From NCBI GenBank assembly GCA_029287595.1, contig JARFQU010000023.1, positions 1 to 64,000 of the forward strand: a stretch of 64,000 bases of DNA, given 5' to 3'. The stretch's first letter is position 1; each line of letters begins with the position of its first letter. This DNA is from Halioglobus sp. Its GTDB lineage: Bacteria > Pseudomonadota > Gammaproteobacteria > Pseudomonadales > Halieaceae. Below the pieces are notes generated by a model. It saw only the letters and a list, made by a program, of their open reading frames with translations, was not told the DNA's origin and ran no database searches. Shown in pieces: positions 17,361 through 25,908 of this stretch. Position numbers and translations under genes: made by a program.

Positions 17361-18360
17361 GGCTTTACAGCCTTTTAACAGCCTGGCCCTCCAGGCGAGT
17401 GCCGATGCTCTGGTCACCGTCGCGACCACCGAGGAACTGCTGGCGGCCTGCCGCTGGGCGCAACAGCGAGATTTGTCGGTGGTGCCGTTAGGGCAGGGCA
17501 GTAACGTGGTGCTGGCGGGTGACCTGAATGCGCTGGTCGTGCTTCAGCAGATTCCGGGCATAGAGCTGATCGACCAGCGCGGTGATACCGTTACACTGCG
17601 CGTAGGAGCGGGCGAGGATTGGCATTCACTGGTGCAGTGGAGCATGGAGCAGGGGCTGTATGGCCTGGAAAACCTCGCTCTGATCCCCGGCACGGTCGGT
17701 GCGGCCCCGATACAGAACATCGGCGCGTATGGCGTGGAGTTAAAATCTTTTGTACACGCGGTTCACGCTATTGCGATAGCTACCGGCGAACAGGTTTCCC
17801 TCAGCGCCAGCGAATGCGAATTCGCCTACCGCTATAGCGTGTTTAAGGGACGGCTGCAGGATCGGCTGGTTATTACCGCCGTTGATTTGCGCCTGTCCCG
17901 TAGGGCTGACATTCATATTGCTTATCCGGCGCTCGCAGCACAGTTGGCCGACTTCCCGGGCAAGGAGATAACGCCGCAGCAGGTGTTTGCGGCGGTGGTC
18001 GCTATTCGCAGCAGCAAGCTGCCGGACCCGGCGGTGTTTCCCAATGCGGGAAGTTTTTTTAAAAACCCCCAGTTGCCAGCGGCACAGGCCAGTGCACTGG
18101 CGGCCCGTTTCCCGGATTTGCCTGGCTACCCGCAGCCCGATGGTAGCGTGAAATTTGCAGCGGCCTGGATGATAGAGTACTGCGGTTGGAAAGCTTATCG
18201 CGAGCAAGACCTTGGCGTGCACCCGGAACACGCCCTGGTGCTGGTTAACTACGGTAATAACGACGGTCGGCAGTTGTTGGGTCTGGCCGGGCGTATCGCC
18301 GCCTCAGTGCGGGAGACCTTCGGTATCGAGTTGCATATCGAACCGCGGGTTTACGGTTAG
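17341..18360 (+). CDS. murB: UDP-N-acetylenolpyruvoylglucosamine reductase
   Basis: MurB (about 339 aa) is the FAD enzyme that reduces UDP-GlcNAc-enolpyruvate to UDP-MurNAc in peptidoglycan synthesis. The FAD-binding segments PLGQGSNVVLAGD and LIPGTVGAAPIQNIGAYG, the substrate tyrosine in YRYSVFKG, the catalytic Ser in NAGSFFKNP and the final acid in HPEHALVLVN are all seen. This is the longer E. coli-type MurB. The start is uncertain: GTG at 17341 fits the family N-terminus best; an ATG at 17317 would add eight residues and lengthen the overlap with the phosphatase gene. Confidence 0.93.
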   Translation: MRILHGEALQPFNSLALQASADALVTVATTEELLAACRWAQQRDLSVVPLGQGSNVVLAGDLNALVVLQQIPGIELIDQRGDTVTLRVGAGEDWHSLVQWSMEQGLYGLENLALIPGTVGAAPIQNIGAYGVELKSFVHAVHAIAIATGEQVSLSASECEFAYRYSVFKGRLQDRLVITAVDLRLSRRADIHIAYPALAAQLADFPGKEITPQQVFAAVVAIRSSKLPDPAVFPNAGSFFKNPQLPAAQASALAARFPDLPGYPQPDGSVKFAAAWMIEYCGWKAYREQDLGVHPEHALVLVNYGNNDGRQLLGLAGRIAASVRETFGIELHIEPRVYG

Positions 18361-18364
18361 TACA

Positions 18365-20206
18365 GTGACAGACTTTGATCACAAAGCCTACCTGCAGGCA
18401 CTGACTACCCGGCCCGGGGTTTACCAGATGTACGATGCGCAGCAGAAATTGCTCTACGTGGGTAAGGCGCGCAACCTGAAAAATCGGGTAGGCAGCTACT
18501 TTCGCGCCAGCGGCCTGACTGAGAAGACCATGGCGCTGGTATCGCGTATTGCGGATATCCAGGTGACGGTAACCTCGACGGAAGTTGATGCCCTGCTGCT
18601 GGAACACAACCTGATCAAGAATCACCAGCCGCCCTACAACATCCTGTTGCGCGATGACAAATCCTATCCTTATATCCTGTTATCCACCGAGGATGAGTTT
18701 CCCCGGCTGAGCCTGCACCGCGGCACCCGCAGACGCAAGGGCAGCTACTTCGGCCCCTATCCCAGTGCCGGTGCGGTGCGTGAATCCCTGCATTTCCTGC
18801 AGAAAGTATTCAAGGTGCGCCAGTGTGAGGACAGCTACTTTCGCAATCGCTCCAGGCCCTGCCTGCAACACCAGATCAACCGCTGTACCGCCCCCTGTGT
18901 CGACCTGGTGAGCCGCGAAGAGTATGGCCGGCAGGTGGAAAACACCGCTATGTTCCTGAAAGGCAAGTCCAGCGAACTGATGGCCAGCCTGGCGGATGAT
19001 ATGGAGCAGGCGGCTGCCGCTCTGGAGTATGAAAAAGCCGCGGTATTGCGCGACCAGTTGGCGCAGTTGCAGCATGTGCAGGCCAGCCAGGGTATCGAGG
19101 GTGTAAAAGGTGACCTGGATATTCTCGCCGCAGCCGTTGAGGGTGGCCGCGCCTGCGTACAGGTATTGTTTGTGCGCGGTGCACGGGTACTGGGTAGCAA
19201 AACCTACTATCCGCCACTGAAGCTGCAGGAAAATCCGGCAGAGGTGCTGGCGGCCTTTATTCCCCAGTATTACCTGGGCAACCAGCGGGTGATCCCGCGT
19301 GAACTGATAGTAAATGCCTTGCCAGAGGATGCCACCACGCTGGTTGCGGCGCTCACCGTCCAGGCCGAGCGCAAAGTGACGTTGCGCGCCCGCGTGCGTG
19401 AGGCACGGGCACGCTGGCTGCGCCTGGCGGTGCAAACCGCAGAGACCAACCTGCATTCACACCTGGCGGGCCGTCAGAATATCCTGGGGCGCCTGCAGTC
19501 CCTGCAGGATTTACTGGGCCTGGCCGAGTTGCCAGAGCGCATGGAGTGCTTTGATATCAGCCACAGCTCAGGGGAGGCGACGGTTGCATCCTGCGTGGTG
19601 TTTGACCAGAACGGCCCGCGCAAATCCGATTACCGCAAATTCAATATCGAGGACATTATCGGTGGTGACGATTACGCCGCCATGCAGCAGGCCCTGGAGC
19701 GCCGCTACAAACGTCTGCAGGCCGGGGAGGGCGCCATGCCTGATGTCCTGTTCATCGATGGTGGCAAGGGGCAGGTCACCCAGGCGATGTCGGTACTGGG
19801 GGAACTGCAGATTGAAGGCGTGGAAGTTATCGGGGTGGCCAAGGGCGTTACCCGCAAGGCCGGCTTTGAAACCCTGGTGGACGGCAAAACCGGGCGCGAG
19901 CAACAACTCCCCGGTGATAGCCCTGCGCTGCACCTGATCCAGCAAATTCGGGATGAAGCCCATCGCTTTGCCATTACCGGACACCGCGCACGCCGTGATA
20001 AGTCCAGGCGGCGTTCCACGCTGGAAAACATCCCTGGCGTAGGCGCGAAACGGCGTCGGGAACTGCTGCGGCATTTCGGCAGCGCCCAGGGCGTAGAGAA
20101 CGCCAATATCGAAGAGTTGCAGAAAATCTCCGGAATAAGTGCCACAATGGCACAACAGATTTACGACCACTTGCACAATATTCCGGTGCAGGACGACAGG
20201 AACTGA
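18365..20206 (+). CDS. uvrC: Excinuclease ABC subunit C
   Basis: UvrC (613 aa) makes both incisions around UvrAB-recognised DNA lesions. The domains are an N-terminal GIY-YIG nuclease (PGVYQMYD...LLYVGKARNLKNRV), the UVR motif that contacts UvrB (about residues 203-237), the RNase H-like C-terminal nuclease (ECFDISHSSGE, VLFIDGGKGQ) and two helix-hairpin-helix units at the end (NIPGVGAKRRRELL, ISGISATMAQQI). The GTG at 18365 was chosen because it starts four bases after the murB stop and gives the usual length. Confidence 0.95.
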   Translation: MTDFDHKAYLQALTTRPGVYQMYDAQQKLLYVGKARNLKNRVGSYFRASGLTEKTMALVSRIADIQVTVTSTEVDALLLEHNLIKNHQPPYNILLRDDKSYPYILLSTEDEFPRLSLHRGTRRRKGSYFGPYPSAGAVRESLHFLQKVFKVRQCEDSYFRNRSRPCLQHQINRCTAPCVDLVSREEYGRQVENTAMFLKGKSSELMASLADDMEQAAAALEYEKAAVLRDQLAQLQHVQASQGIEGVKGDLDILAAAVEGGRACVQVLFVRGARVLGSKTYYPPLKLQENPAEVLAAFIPQYYLGNQRVIPRELIVNALPEDATTLVAALTVQAERKVTLRARVREARARWLRLAVQTAETNLHSHLAGRQNILGRLQSLQDLLGLAELPERMECFDISHSSGEATVASCVVFDQNGPRKSDYRKFNIEDIIGGDDYAAMQQALERRYKRLQAGEGAMPDVLFIDGGKGQVTQAMSVLGELQIEGVEVIGVAKGVTRKAGFETLVDGKTGREQQLPGDSPALHLIQQIRDEAHRFAITGHRARRDKSRRRSTLENIPGVGAKRRRELLRHFGSAQGVENANIEELQKISGISATMAQQIYDHLHNIPVQDDRN

Positions 20207-20211
20207 CAGAC

Positions 20212-20784
20212 TTGCCGATCAATATTCCCAATTCCCTGACCATCATGCGAATTCTGCTGATCCCGGTGCTCGTGGTGGTGTTCTACTTGCCGTTCAAAAA
20301 CCACCTGCTGGTAGCCGCGGGTATATTTGCTGTGGCGGCAGTGACCGACTGGTTTGATGGTTACCTGGCCCGGAGACTGGGGCAAATGACGGCGTTTGGC
20401 GCCTTCCTGGACCCGGTGGCAGACAAGTTGATGGTCGTTATCGCCTTGGTGTTACTGGTGGAGCGCCACGATACGCTGCTCTTCACCCTGGCCGCCTGCG
20501 TCATTATCGGTCGGGAGATCGTGATTTCCGCGCTGCGAGAGTGGATGGCAGAACTGGGAGAGCGGACCTCGGTGGCCGTGTCCTATATCGGCAAAGTCAA
20601 AACCGTATTCCAGATGGTCGCCATCACGGCGCTACTGGCGATCGACCCCGCGCGCGACGGTAACTGGATGCTGGCCCTTTGCTACCTGGTGCTGTATGCG
20701 GCGGCAGTACTCACCTTGTGGTCCATGATGATCTACCTGAAAGCCGCTTGGGGCGTTATCAAAGACAGGGATAACCCCTTATAA
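20212..20784 (+). CDS. pgsA: CDP-diacylglycerol-glycerol-3-phosphate phosphatidyltransferase
   Basis: PgsA (190 aa) makes phosphatidylglycerophosphate, the committed step to phosphatidylglycerol and cardiolipin, in the inner membrane. The CDP-alcohol phosphotransferase motif D-x2-D-G-x2-A-R-x8-G-x3-D-x3-D is complete in DWFDGYLARRLGQMTAFGAF followed by LDPVAD. The start is TTG at 20212, giving the family N-terminus PINIPNSLTIMRI. As in E. coli, it follows uvrC and precedes tRNA-Gly and tRNA-Cys. Confidence 0.95.
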   Translation: MPINIPNSLTIMRILLIPVLVVVFYLPFKNHLLVAAGIFAVAAVTDWFDGYLARRLGQMTAFGAFLDPVADKLMVVIALVLLVERHDTLLFTLAACVIIGREIVISALREWMAELGERTSVAVSYIGKVKTVFQMVAITALLAIDPARDGNWMLALCYLVLYAAAVLTLWSMMIYLKAAWGVIKDRDNPL

Positions 20785-20818
20785 TTCATAAACTTGCGCT
20801 GATATTTTCCGCTTTCGG

Positions 20819-20846
20819 TTGACATCCCGGCGATAACACATAGAAT
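20819..20846 (+). promoter_or_regulatory. Sigma-70 promoter of the tRNA operon
   Basis: A perfect -35 box TTGACA (20819-20824) and a -10 box TAGAAT (20841-20846) are separated by 16 bases. They are followed by the GC-rich discriminator GCGCC, a usual mark of stringently controlled stable-RNA promoters. It lies after pgsA and before the tRNA-Gly region. Confidence 0.8.
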
Positions 20847-20899
20847 ATGCGCCTTTCCAACGTGTGCAGAGTTTGAACAGGTTGGATCAGGCAGCAAGT

Positions 20900-20945
20900 G
20901 CGGGAACAGCTCAGTTGGTAGAGCGCAACCTTGCCATGGTTGTGG
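20900..20945 (+). pseudogene. Broken tRNA-Gly copy (5' half)
   Basis: These 46 bases match the first 46 bases of the intact tRNA-Gly (21003 onward) with only three or so mismatches, covering the acceptor 5' strand, D arm and anticodon arm with a GCC anticodon. The match then ends: there is no T arm, no 3' acceptor strand and no CCA before the next copy, 103 bases away. It cannot form a tRNA and reads as a truncated duplicate inside the same transcript. Confidence 0.75.
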
Positions 20946-21002
20946 CGGGGCGCGCAGCCTCGACGGTTCCGGCGACCACGGCGGTGGATAAACGCGAAGT
21001 GT

Positions 21003-21078
21003 GCGGGAATAGCTCAGTTGGTAGAGCGCAACCTTGCCAAGGTTGAGGTCGCCGGTTCGAACCCGGTTTCCCGCTCCA
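21003..21078 (+). tRNA. tRNA-Gly(GCC)
   Basis: This is a 76-base cloverleaf. The acceptor GCGGGAA pairs with TTCCCGC, the D arm is GCTCAGTTGGTAGAGC, the anticodon stem CAACC/GGTTG holds loop TTGCCAA with anticodon GCC, and the T arm is CCGGTTCGAACCCGG. The end TCCA includes an encoded CCA. It closely resembles E. coli glyW and lies after pgsA in the same way. Confidence 0.95.
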
Positions 21079-21160
21079 ATTCGATTCGCATCTAACCAGT
21101 GCGATGAACGTGGGATTGACGTGATGCGGTGATGATCACAGAAATTCCATCCCCCCTGAA

Positions 21161-21234
21161 GGCTCGGTGGCAGAGTGGTCATGCAGCGGACTGCAACTCC
21201 GTGTACGCCGGTTCGATTCCGACCCGAGCCTCCA
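21161..21234 (+). tRNA. tRNA-Cys(GCA)
   Basis: This is a 74-base cloverleaf. The acceptor GGCTCGG pairs with CCGAGCC, the anticodon stem GCGGA/TCCGT holds loop CTGCAAC with anticodon GCA, and the T arm contains GGTTCGATTCC. The end TCCA encodes CCA. It is the second intact member of the tRNA operon. In E. coli a tRNA-Leu(TAA) follows, but here that gene is about 19 kb away. Confidence 0.95.
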
Positions 21235-21426
21235 ACTAAAATCATTAAAAACAAATACTTACGTTACACTTCTAGAATCTTTAGCAACCTTTTGGCCGTT
21301 TCAACACAATCCTGACGCAATCGACCGTTTACCGCTTTATCCCGCCCGTGGCCTCGGGGCGCATTTCCATAGAGTCTAGGCACCGTCCGTTGTATATTAC
21401 CGACAAAGTCATCGACAAATCATCAT

Positions 21427-21837
21427 ATGATTCTTTCTCAGGGGGTTAGAGACCTAACTCAACAACTCTTAAGTTTTGGGTTTGTCGGTATCCTGGCAAC
21501 ACTTGTAAATGCAGTTGTCTACCATCTGATTATGTTAACGGGCGATTTTTCGTCACTCATGAGCAACTTTTTCGCGTTTTGCCTGGCGTTTACAGTTTCA
21601 CTATTTGGTCAGTTTTTCTGGACCTTCAGCGCAGAGCGACGTCGTTTGGATAGTATTGGTACAGCGCTGCTGCGCTTTTTACTGGTCTCACTGCTCGGCC
21701 TGGTAATTAATTCTTTCCTGGCATTCACAGTGGTGGATTATATGCTGTTACCCCACCTGTACTACATTGCTTTGATGATTTTTTTTACGCCGCTTGTACT
21801 TTTTACAGGTAACAAATTATGGGTATTTAAATCATAG
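21427..21837 (+). CDS. GtrA-like membrane protein
   Basis: This 136-aa protein has four membrane helices and the GtrA/DPMS3 family plan, with the segment FVGILATLVNAVVYHL near the N-terminus and the typical end TGNKLWVF. GtrA proteins are thought to flip or help move undecaprenyl-linked sugars for modification of surface polysaccharides. The gene is visibly richer in A and T than its neighbours. It is followed two bases later by a polytopic membrane protein gene, suggesting a glycosylation pair. No GtrB-like glucosyltransferase is in the window. Confidence 0.8.
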   Translation: MILSQGVRDLTQQLLSFGFVGILATLVNAVVYHLIMLTGDFSSLMSNFFAFCLAFTVSLFGQFFWTFSAERRRLDSIGTALLRFLLVSLLGLVINSFLAFTVVDYMLLPHLYYIALMIFFTPLVLFTGNKLWVFKS

Positions 21838-21838
21838 A

Positions 21839-23305
21839 AATGTTCGGGAAGTCCTCGTCGTCCATGTACAAAAATTCGCACAGCATCATAAGCTATGCGC
21901 TCATAGCGGCGCTCGTAATAGTTGGTGTGTTAACTGCGGCTTCTTATATAGATTTTTCTGGTTGAGTAGCGTTGACTTGCCAAAGGGAGATCATTGGCGT
22001 TATTTGGCAGGATTGATCAAGTACATGAATGGTCAAAGTTCTTTGTGGCATTTTCTGAGTAGTGATTTTTATACCCTGTCTCATAGCCACATCGTTACTC
22101 TAGGCGTGGTACTTGGAAACTATTATTTATTTGATTTGCGTTACGACTTGGAAGCATACATAGGGCTGTTGTCTGTAATAGTGCTTGCGATATTTGTCAG
22201 TTACCAATTTTTCATCAATCACTTAAATAGTTCTTCGCCACTAATTCTGGGCAGTGCGCTGCTTGCATTAATTACTGTGCTCTTCAGTCCACATAACGTG
22301 GTGAGTTGGTCTTTGGTGTTATTCGAATACTTTTATCTGCTGTGCGCTGTGCTAGCGCTTTATTGGTATGAGAAGCTCCCAGTCCAGGGATGGGGTCGAA
22401 GCTGTTTTTTCATAGCCATGCCCTTCTATTTCTATTTGGGTGATGCGATGGGAGCTTCAGCCATTTTAAGTATGGCAGTGTGGACTGTACTATTCGCCAG
22501 GGACACTCACTGGCGTCACCTGGCGGTTAGTCTTGTGATTGTTGGAATATGTGTTTATAGCGCAAGTGTGCTGTTGCCAGATATGCGTCCTCATACTAAA
22601 GTTGGCAAGTTGGATGCCTTGGAGTACCTGGTCTCCCACCCGCTGCAAACGATACAGTTTATTCTCAATCTATATTCCCAGGGTTTGGTGGCTTACCAGT
22701 ATGTTGCTAAACTTTTTCCCGAGAACGGGGCTCTCGTCCAGCAGTTAATTGGCCTTCTATTGTTATCTTTTCAGTTGAGCGCTGTATTCGTTGCTGTTAG
22801 ATTTCGCCACCTCGTCTCCGGTCAACTGCCGCTCCTTTTGATTATTTTTACAGCAATTTCTGCGGTGGGCATCCTATTGTCACGTTTGCCGGAATTCGGT
22901 CCCACATACGGCGTCAATTACGCATTCGGACTGCGGTATGTAAGATTATTTCAACTTGGTATGGTTGGGGCGCTCTGGATTTATTTTTCTATATGGATCA
23001 ATTCGACGGATAAAAATCTGCTCTCGCACCTGGGCCTGAAACTCGCGATGATTATTGTTTTCGTATGCTTGCTTGTCAGTTCCTATTATTCGCACCAATA
23101 CTTTTGGAATTTGATTCCCTCGACTCAGAGGCATAACGAAAGAGTAGTCATCATGTTTAAACGTGCCGCAAATGGGTCGGATATCGACTTGGGAGCGGCG
23201 GACCCTCGCTGCGCCAAAAATTTCTGTGACAAACAACTGGCATTCTTAAAACAGCAACGCCTGAGCATTTTTAGAGAAGAGCATCCACTTGATGCCAGCA
23301 AGTAG
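21839..23305 (+). pseudogene. Polytopic membrane protein, one-base frameshift near 5' end
   Basis: From the ATG at 21839 the first 40 codons read as a short polar head and one membrane helix (SYALIAALVIVGVLTAASYI), then hit TGA after DFSG. The next frame continues open for about 450 codons to 23305 with roughly ten more membrane helices. The join falls at a run of five T (21953-21957); one more T would give IDFFWLSSVDLPKGD and a single reading frame of about 488 aa. The product resembles multi-helix glycosyltransferases or serotype-conversion proteins in layout, but I recognise no family motif. The gene is AT-rich and follows gtrA. The frameshift may be a sequencing error, a true mutation or a phase-variable tract. 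Confidence 0.6.
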
Positions 23306-23339
23306 AAATATCATGAGGACTCGCATGCTCCGGAGACAA

Positions 23340-23357
23340 GATCACCAAGTGGTGATC
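23340..23357. repeat. 18-bp perfect palindrome
   Basis: GATCACCA (23340-23347) and TGGTGATC (23350-23357) are perfect inverted copies around AG. It lies 34 bases after the membrane-protein stop with no T-run. It could be a weak 3' hairpin or a binding site. The rest of the gap 23306-23463 shows nothing else I can name. Confidence 0.4.
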
Positions 23358-23463
23358 ATCGGAAGCGCTACAGTTTGTCAGCGAGCTTCCACGCATTACC
23401 ATCGGGTGAATACATGGGCTGTTACTTCCGGGCCTGTTGGGGGTGTGACAAATTTGCGAAGTA

Positions 23464-23793
23464 TTATTCGCCCACCTGCTGGCGCACACAAAAATCATCG
23501 GAAACTTTTTGAGATTTTTCCTCGATACCTATCCCGTACAGGTTTGTTCGAGATTGATAGACGGGAAACCACAGCACATAGACCCCGGGCTCTGAGGTTT
23601 TCTCGGAATCAAGAACTCCCTCGACACGTGCATAGTGACCGTAGAATGCGTGGGCCTGGTCGGTAGGCGTTATGCAGTCGCCGGGCTTGTACTTGGAGCT
23701 GTATACCCTCCCGGGGTAATCGAATTCCGCCAGGGCAGGGGAGGTGAGTGCCGCCAGGATGACAGCTGCAATCAGCGGTTGGTATTGCTTCAT
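23464..23793 (-). CDS. Small secreted protein, unknown
   Basis: This 109-aa protein has a clear signal peptide (about residues 1-22, ending SPALA). The mature part of about 87 residues has two Cys (in GDCITPTD and DDFCVRQQ) that could form a disulfide. It is probably periplasmic. I recognise no family. Its ATG overlaps the stop of the upstream aldolase gene by one base (TAATG), with a GAGGAAAAG ribosome site inside that gene, so the two are translationally coupled. Confidence 0.65.
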   Translation of the reverse strand: MKQYQPLIAAVILAALTSPALAEFDYPGRVYSSKYKPGDCITPTDQAHAFYGHYARVEGVLDSEKTSEPGVYVLWFPVYQSRTNLYGIGIEEKSQKVSDDFCVRQQVGE

Positions 23794-24503
23794 TATTCTT
23801 TTCCTCGAAAAGTCTGGTCCGATTTCTTATCGGGTGTTGATTCTGTGCGTGGCTTTTGCTGGCCATAATCTGCAAAGGCTGTCAGCACCTCGTCCATCTG
23901 CTGACTATCCAGTAACCGCGGGCCGCCGATGGCCAGTGTGCCCCAGTAGCATTGGGCCTGCTCCTCTACCAATTCCGCGAGTTTCAGCGCCCGCTCAAGG
24001 TTTTTCCCTGTGGCCAGCTGCCCATGGTTGGCCAGCAGGCATGCTTGGGAACCGGACAATGCCTGCAAATTGGCCTGTGACAGCTCCTGGCTGCCGAAGG
24101 TAGCATAATCCGCCAGAGGAATTTCGTGGCTACCCGCGGCGGCGACCATGTAATGTACGGCCGGGATGGATTTATGAGCACAGGCAAGAATCGTGGCATA
24201 GGGCGAATGGCAATGCACTATCGCGTTGACTTCCGGCTTTTCCCGGTAGACATCCGCATGCATCTGCCACTCGCTCGAAGGTGTCAATTGATCCTCGGCT
24301 ACCTGGCCATCGAGGTCCATGGCTACAATCTGTTCCGATAGCAGCAGGGCCGGATTGATACCGGTTGGCGTGATCAGCATCCCTTCGATGGTACGCACTG
24401 AAACATTCCCGGATGTTCCAATATTGAGTTTTTTCTCAACCAGGGCTTGCATAGTCTTTACTACAGACCGTCGTTGCTTATCGTCTTCTGTCATTGCGCT
24501 CAT
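23793..24503 (-). CDS. Class II aldolase/adducin family protein
   Basis: This protein (about 236 aa) belongs to the zinc-dependent class II aldolase family that includes fuculose-1-phosphate aldolase and ribulose-5-phosphate 4-epimerase. The early segment NIGTSGNVSVR is the phosphate-binding loop. The catalytic Glu is in SSEWQMH, two zinc His are in VHCHSPYA and the third is in LANHGQ. The ATG at 24503 was chosen to begin just before the conserved domain; an ATG at 24494 is also possible. The substrate is not evident. It is coupled to a small secreted protein downstream and lies beyond a hairpin from the P450 gene. Confidence 0.85.
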   Translation of the reverse strand: MSAMTEDDKQRRSVVKTMQALVEKKLNIGTSGNVSVRTIEGMLITPTGINPALLLSEQIVAMDLDGQVAEDQLTPSSEWQMHADVYREKPEVNAIVHCHSPYATILACAHKSIPAVHYMVAAAGSHEIPLADYATFGSQELSQANLQALSGSQACLLANHGQLATGKNLERALKLAELVEEQAQCYWGTLAIGGPRLLDSQQMDEVLTAFADYGQQKPRTESTPDKKSDQTFRGKE

Positions 24504-24598
24504 CAGGATGTGCCGGCACCCGGCATGGGTCGGGCATCCGCACAATATAGCCATTGGTCACAGGTGTGCGCAAGCACCGAAGCGGCGAGGGAGTAGCG

Positions 24599-24621
24599 GC
24601 CTGGCCCGGAAGGGGCCAGGC
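24599..24621 (-). terminator. GC-rich hairpin after the P450 gene
   Basis: A perfect 9-bp stem GCCTGGCCC/GGGCCAGGC with a 5-base loop lies 14 bases past the CYP153 stop on its transcript. No T-run follows, so it is a weak or Rho-assisted terminator or an mRNA end stabiliser. Confidence 0.4.
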
Positions 24622-24634
24622 GCGAACCAGTGTT

Positions 24635-25879
24635 TTAGAGGGGATGCACCCTCACCGGGAGGGAGGTGTAACCCCGTACGAAGTTTGATTTAACCCGCTC
24701 CGGTTCGCCCACAACCTCCACGTGGCTGAAGCGCCGCATGATCTCCTCCCACAGTATGCGCAGTTGCATCTCCGCCAGGCGGTTGCCCATGCATCGGTGT
24801 ATACCGAAACCGAAGGATATATGGTGGCGGGGATTGGCGCGGTCGATGATGAATGAGTCGGCGTTGTCGATAGCGGATTCATCCCGGTTACCCGACAGAT
24901 ACCACATGACCACCTTGTCTCCCTGCTTGATCTGTTTGCCCTGGAAGATCACGTCGTGCTTGGCGGTGCGACGCATATGTGCCAGCGGGGTCTGCCAGCG
25001 AATGATCTCAGAGACCATGCCGGGAATCAGGCCATGGTTGGCCCGCAGTTTGTCGTACTCAGCCGGGTTTTGATTCAGGGCCAGTATGCCCGCGGTGGCG
25101 GAATTGCGGGTGGTGTCGTTGCCGCCAACTATCAACAGGATGATATTGCCCAGGAATTCCATGGGCCTGTCCACCAGGTCGGCGGTGTTGGGGTCGCGCT
25201 GTAACAGCGAGATCAGCTCGAAGCCGCCGTCGTCGCGCCCCTTGCGCTCGTGCCAGATGCGAGTGAACGTTTCCAGGCAATCCATCAGGGCGGGTATGCG
25301 CTCCTCGGGCGATGTGTCGCCGCCAGCGATTTCCGGCGAGCCTGTAGCCATATCCGACCAGTAAGTCAGCTTACTGCGTTCCTCAAAGGGGAAGTCGAAC
25401 AGTGTGGCGAGCATCTGTGTGGTGAGGTTGATGGAAACGTCATCCACCCAGTTGAACGTCTCTCCCACAGGCAGGTTATCCAGGATTTCCACCACCCGGG
25501 AACGGATCAGGGGTTCCATCTGTGCCAGATTCTGTGGAGCTACCACTGGCTGCGCCGCGCGGCGTTGTACATCGTGCTTGGGAGGGTCCATGGCGATGAA
25601 CTGTTCCACTCTCATGTCATCTGTCAGGTCGCCAATGATGATCGTGGGCTCGGAAGAGAACACCTCGTAATTGCTGTCCACGGCAACGATATCGTCGAAA
25701 CGGGTGATAGACCAGAACGGACCAAAAGGGCTTTCCGCCTGGTAGTGCACCGGGTCTTCCTCCCTCAGTCGGGCAAAATAGGGGCGCCAGGCATCCTGCT
25801 CCAGCAAGCGAGGGTCACTGAAGTCAATCTGCTCCAGGGGTGCAGTCAATGGGTCGGGTAGCTGTTGTGGTTGATTCAT
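24635..25879 (-). CDS. Cytochrome P450, CYP153 family (alkane terminal hydroxylase)
   Basis: This 414-aa soluble P450 resembles the CYP153 family, which hydroxylates the terminal carbon of medium-chain alkanes and fatty acids. Visible marks are MDPPKHDVQRRAA (C-helix), the I-helix oxygen site GGNDTTRN, the ExxR in SEIIRW, and the heme loop FGFGIHRCMGNRLAEMQ with Cys363. The C-terminal VVGEPERVKSNFVRGY matches CYP153 proteins closely. It is the second gene of a two-gene operon behind a [2Fe-2S] ferredoxin, 29 bases apart. Electrons would come through that ferredoxin, but no ferredoxin reductase gene is nearby. The divergent AraC regulator probably controls it. Confidence 0.9.
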   Translation of the reverse strand: MNQPQQLPDPLTAPLEQIDFSDPRLLEQDAWRPYFARLREEDPVHYQAESPFGPFWSITRFDDIVAVDSNYEVFSSEPTIIIGDLTDDMRVEQFIAMDPPKHDVQRRAAQPVVAPQNLAQMEPLIRSRVVEILDNLPVGETFNWVDDVSINLTTQMLATLFDFPFEERSKLTYWSDMATGSPEIAGGDTSPEERIPALMDCLETFTRIWHERKGRDDGGFELISLLQRDPNTADLVDRPMEFLGNIILLIVGGNDTTRNSATAGILALNQNPAEYDKLRANHGLIPGMVSEIIRWQTPLAHMRRTAKHDVIFQGKQIKQGDKVVMWYLSGNRDESAIDNADSFIIDRANPRHHISFGFGIHRCMGNRLAEMQLRILWEEIMRRFSHVEVVGEPERVKSNFVRGYTSLPVRVHPL

Positions 25880-25908
25880 TTTGAAGACCTCGTTGGGTTC
25901 GCCGGTGG

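Noticed and set aside
18680-19456. Antisense open frame of 258 codons within uvrC
   Set aside because: Shadow of a conserved gene; the composition and lack of motifs do not support a protein.
20900-20975. A second functional tRNA-Gly
   Set aside because: Only the 5' half is present; the T arm, 3' acceptor strand and CCA are missing.
21950-21966. Programmed -1 frameshift in the membrane-protein gene
   Set aside because: The T-run allows P-site slippage only. The codons around it do not form a full X-XXY-YYZ heptamer and no downstream hairpin is evident, so an indel or sequencing error is more likely.
24599-24621. Classical intrinsic terminator after the P450 gene
   Set aside because: The stem is strong but no T-run follows in the direction of transcription, so it is listed only as a weak hairpin.
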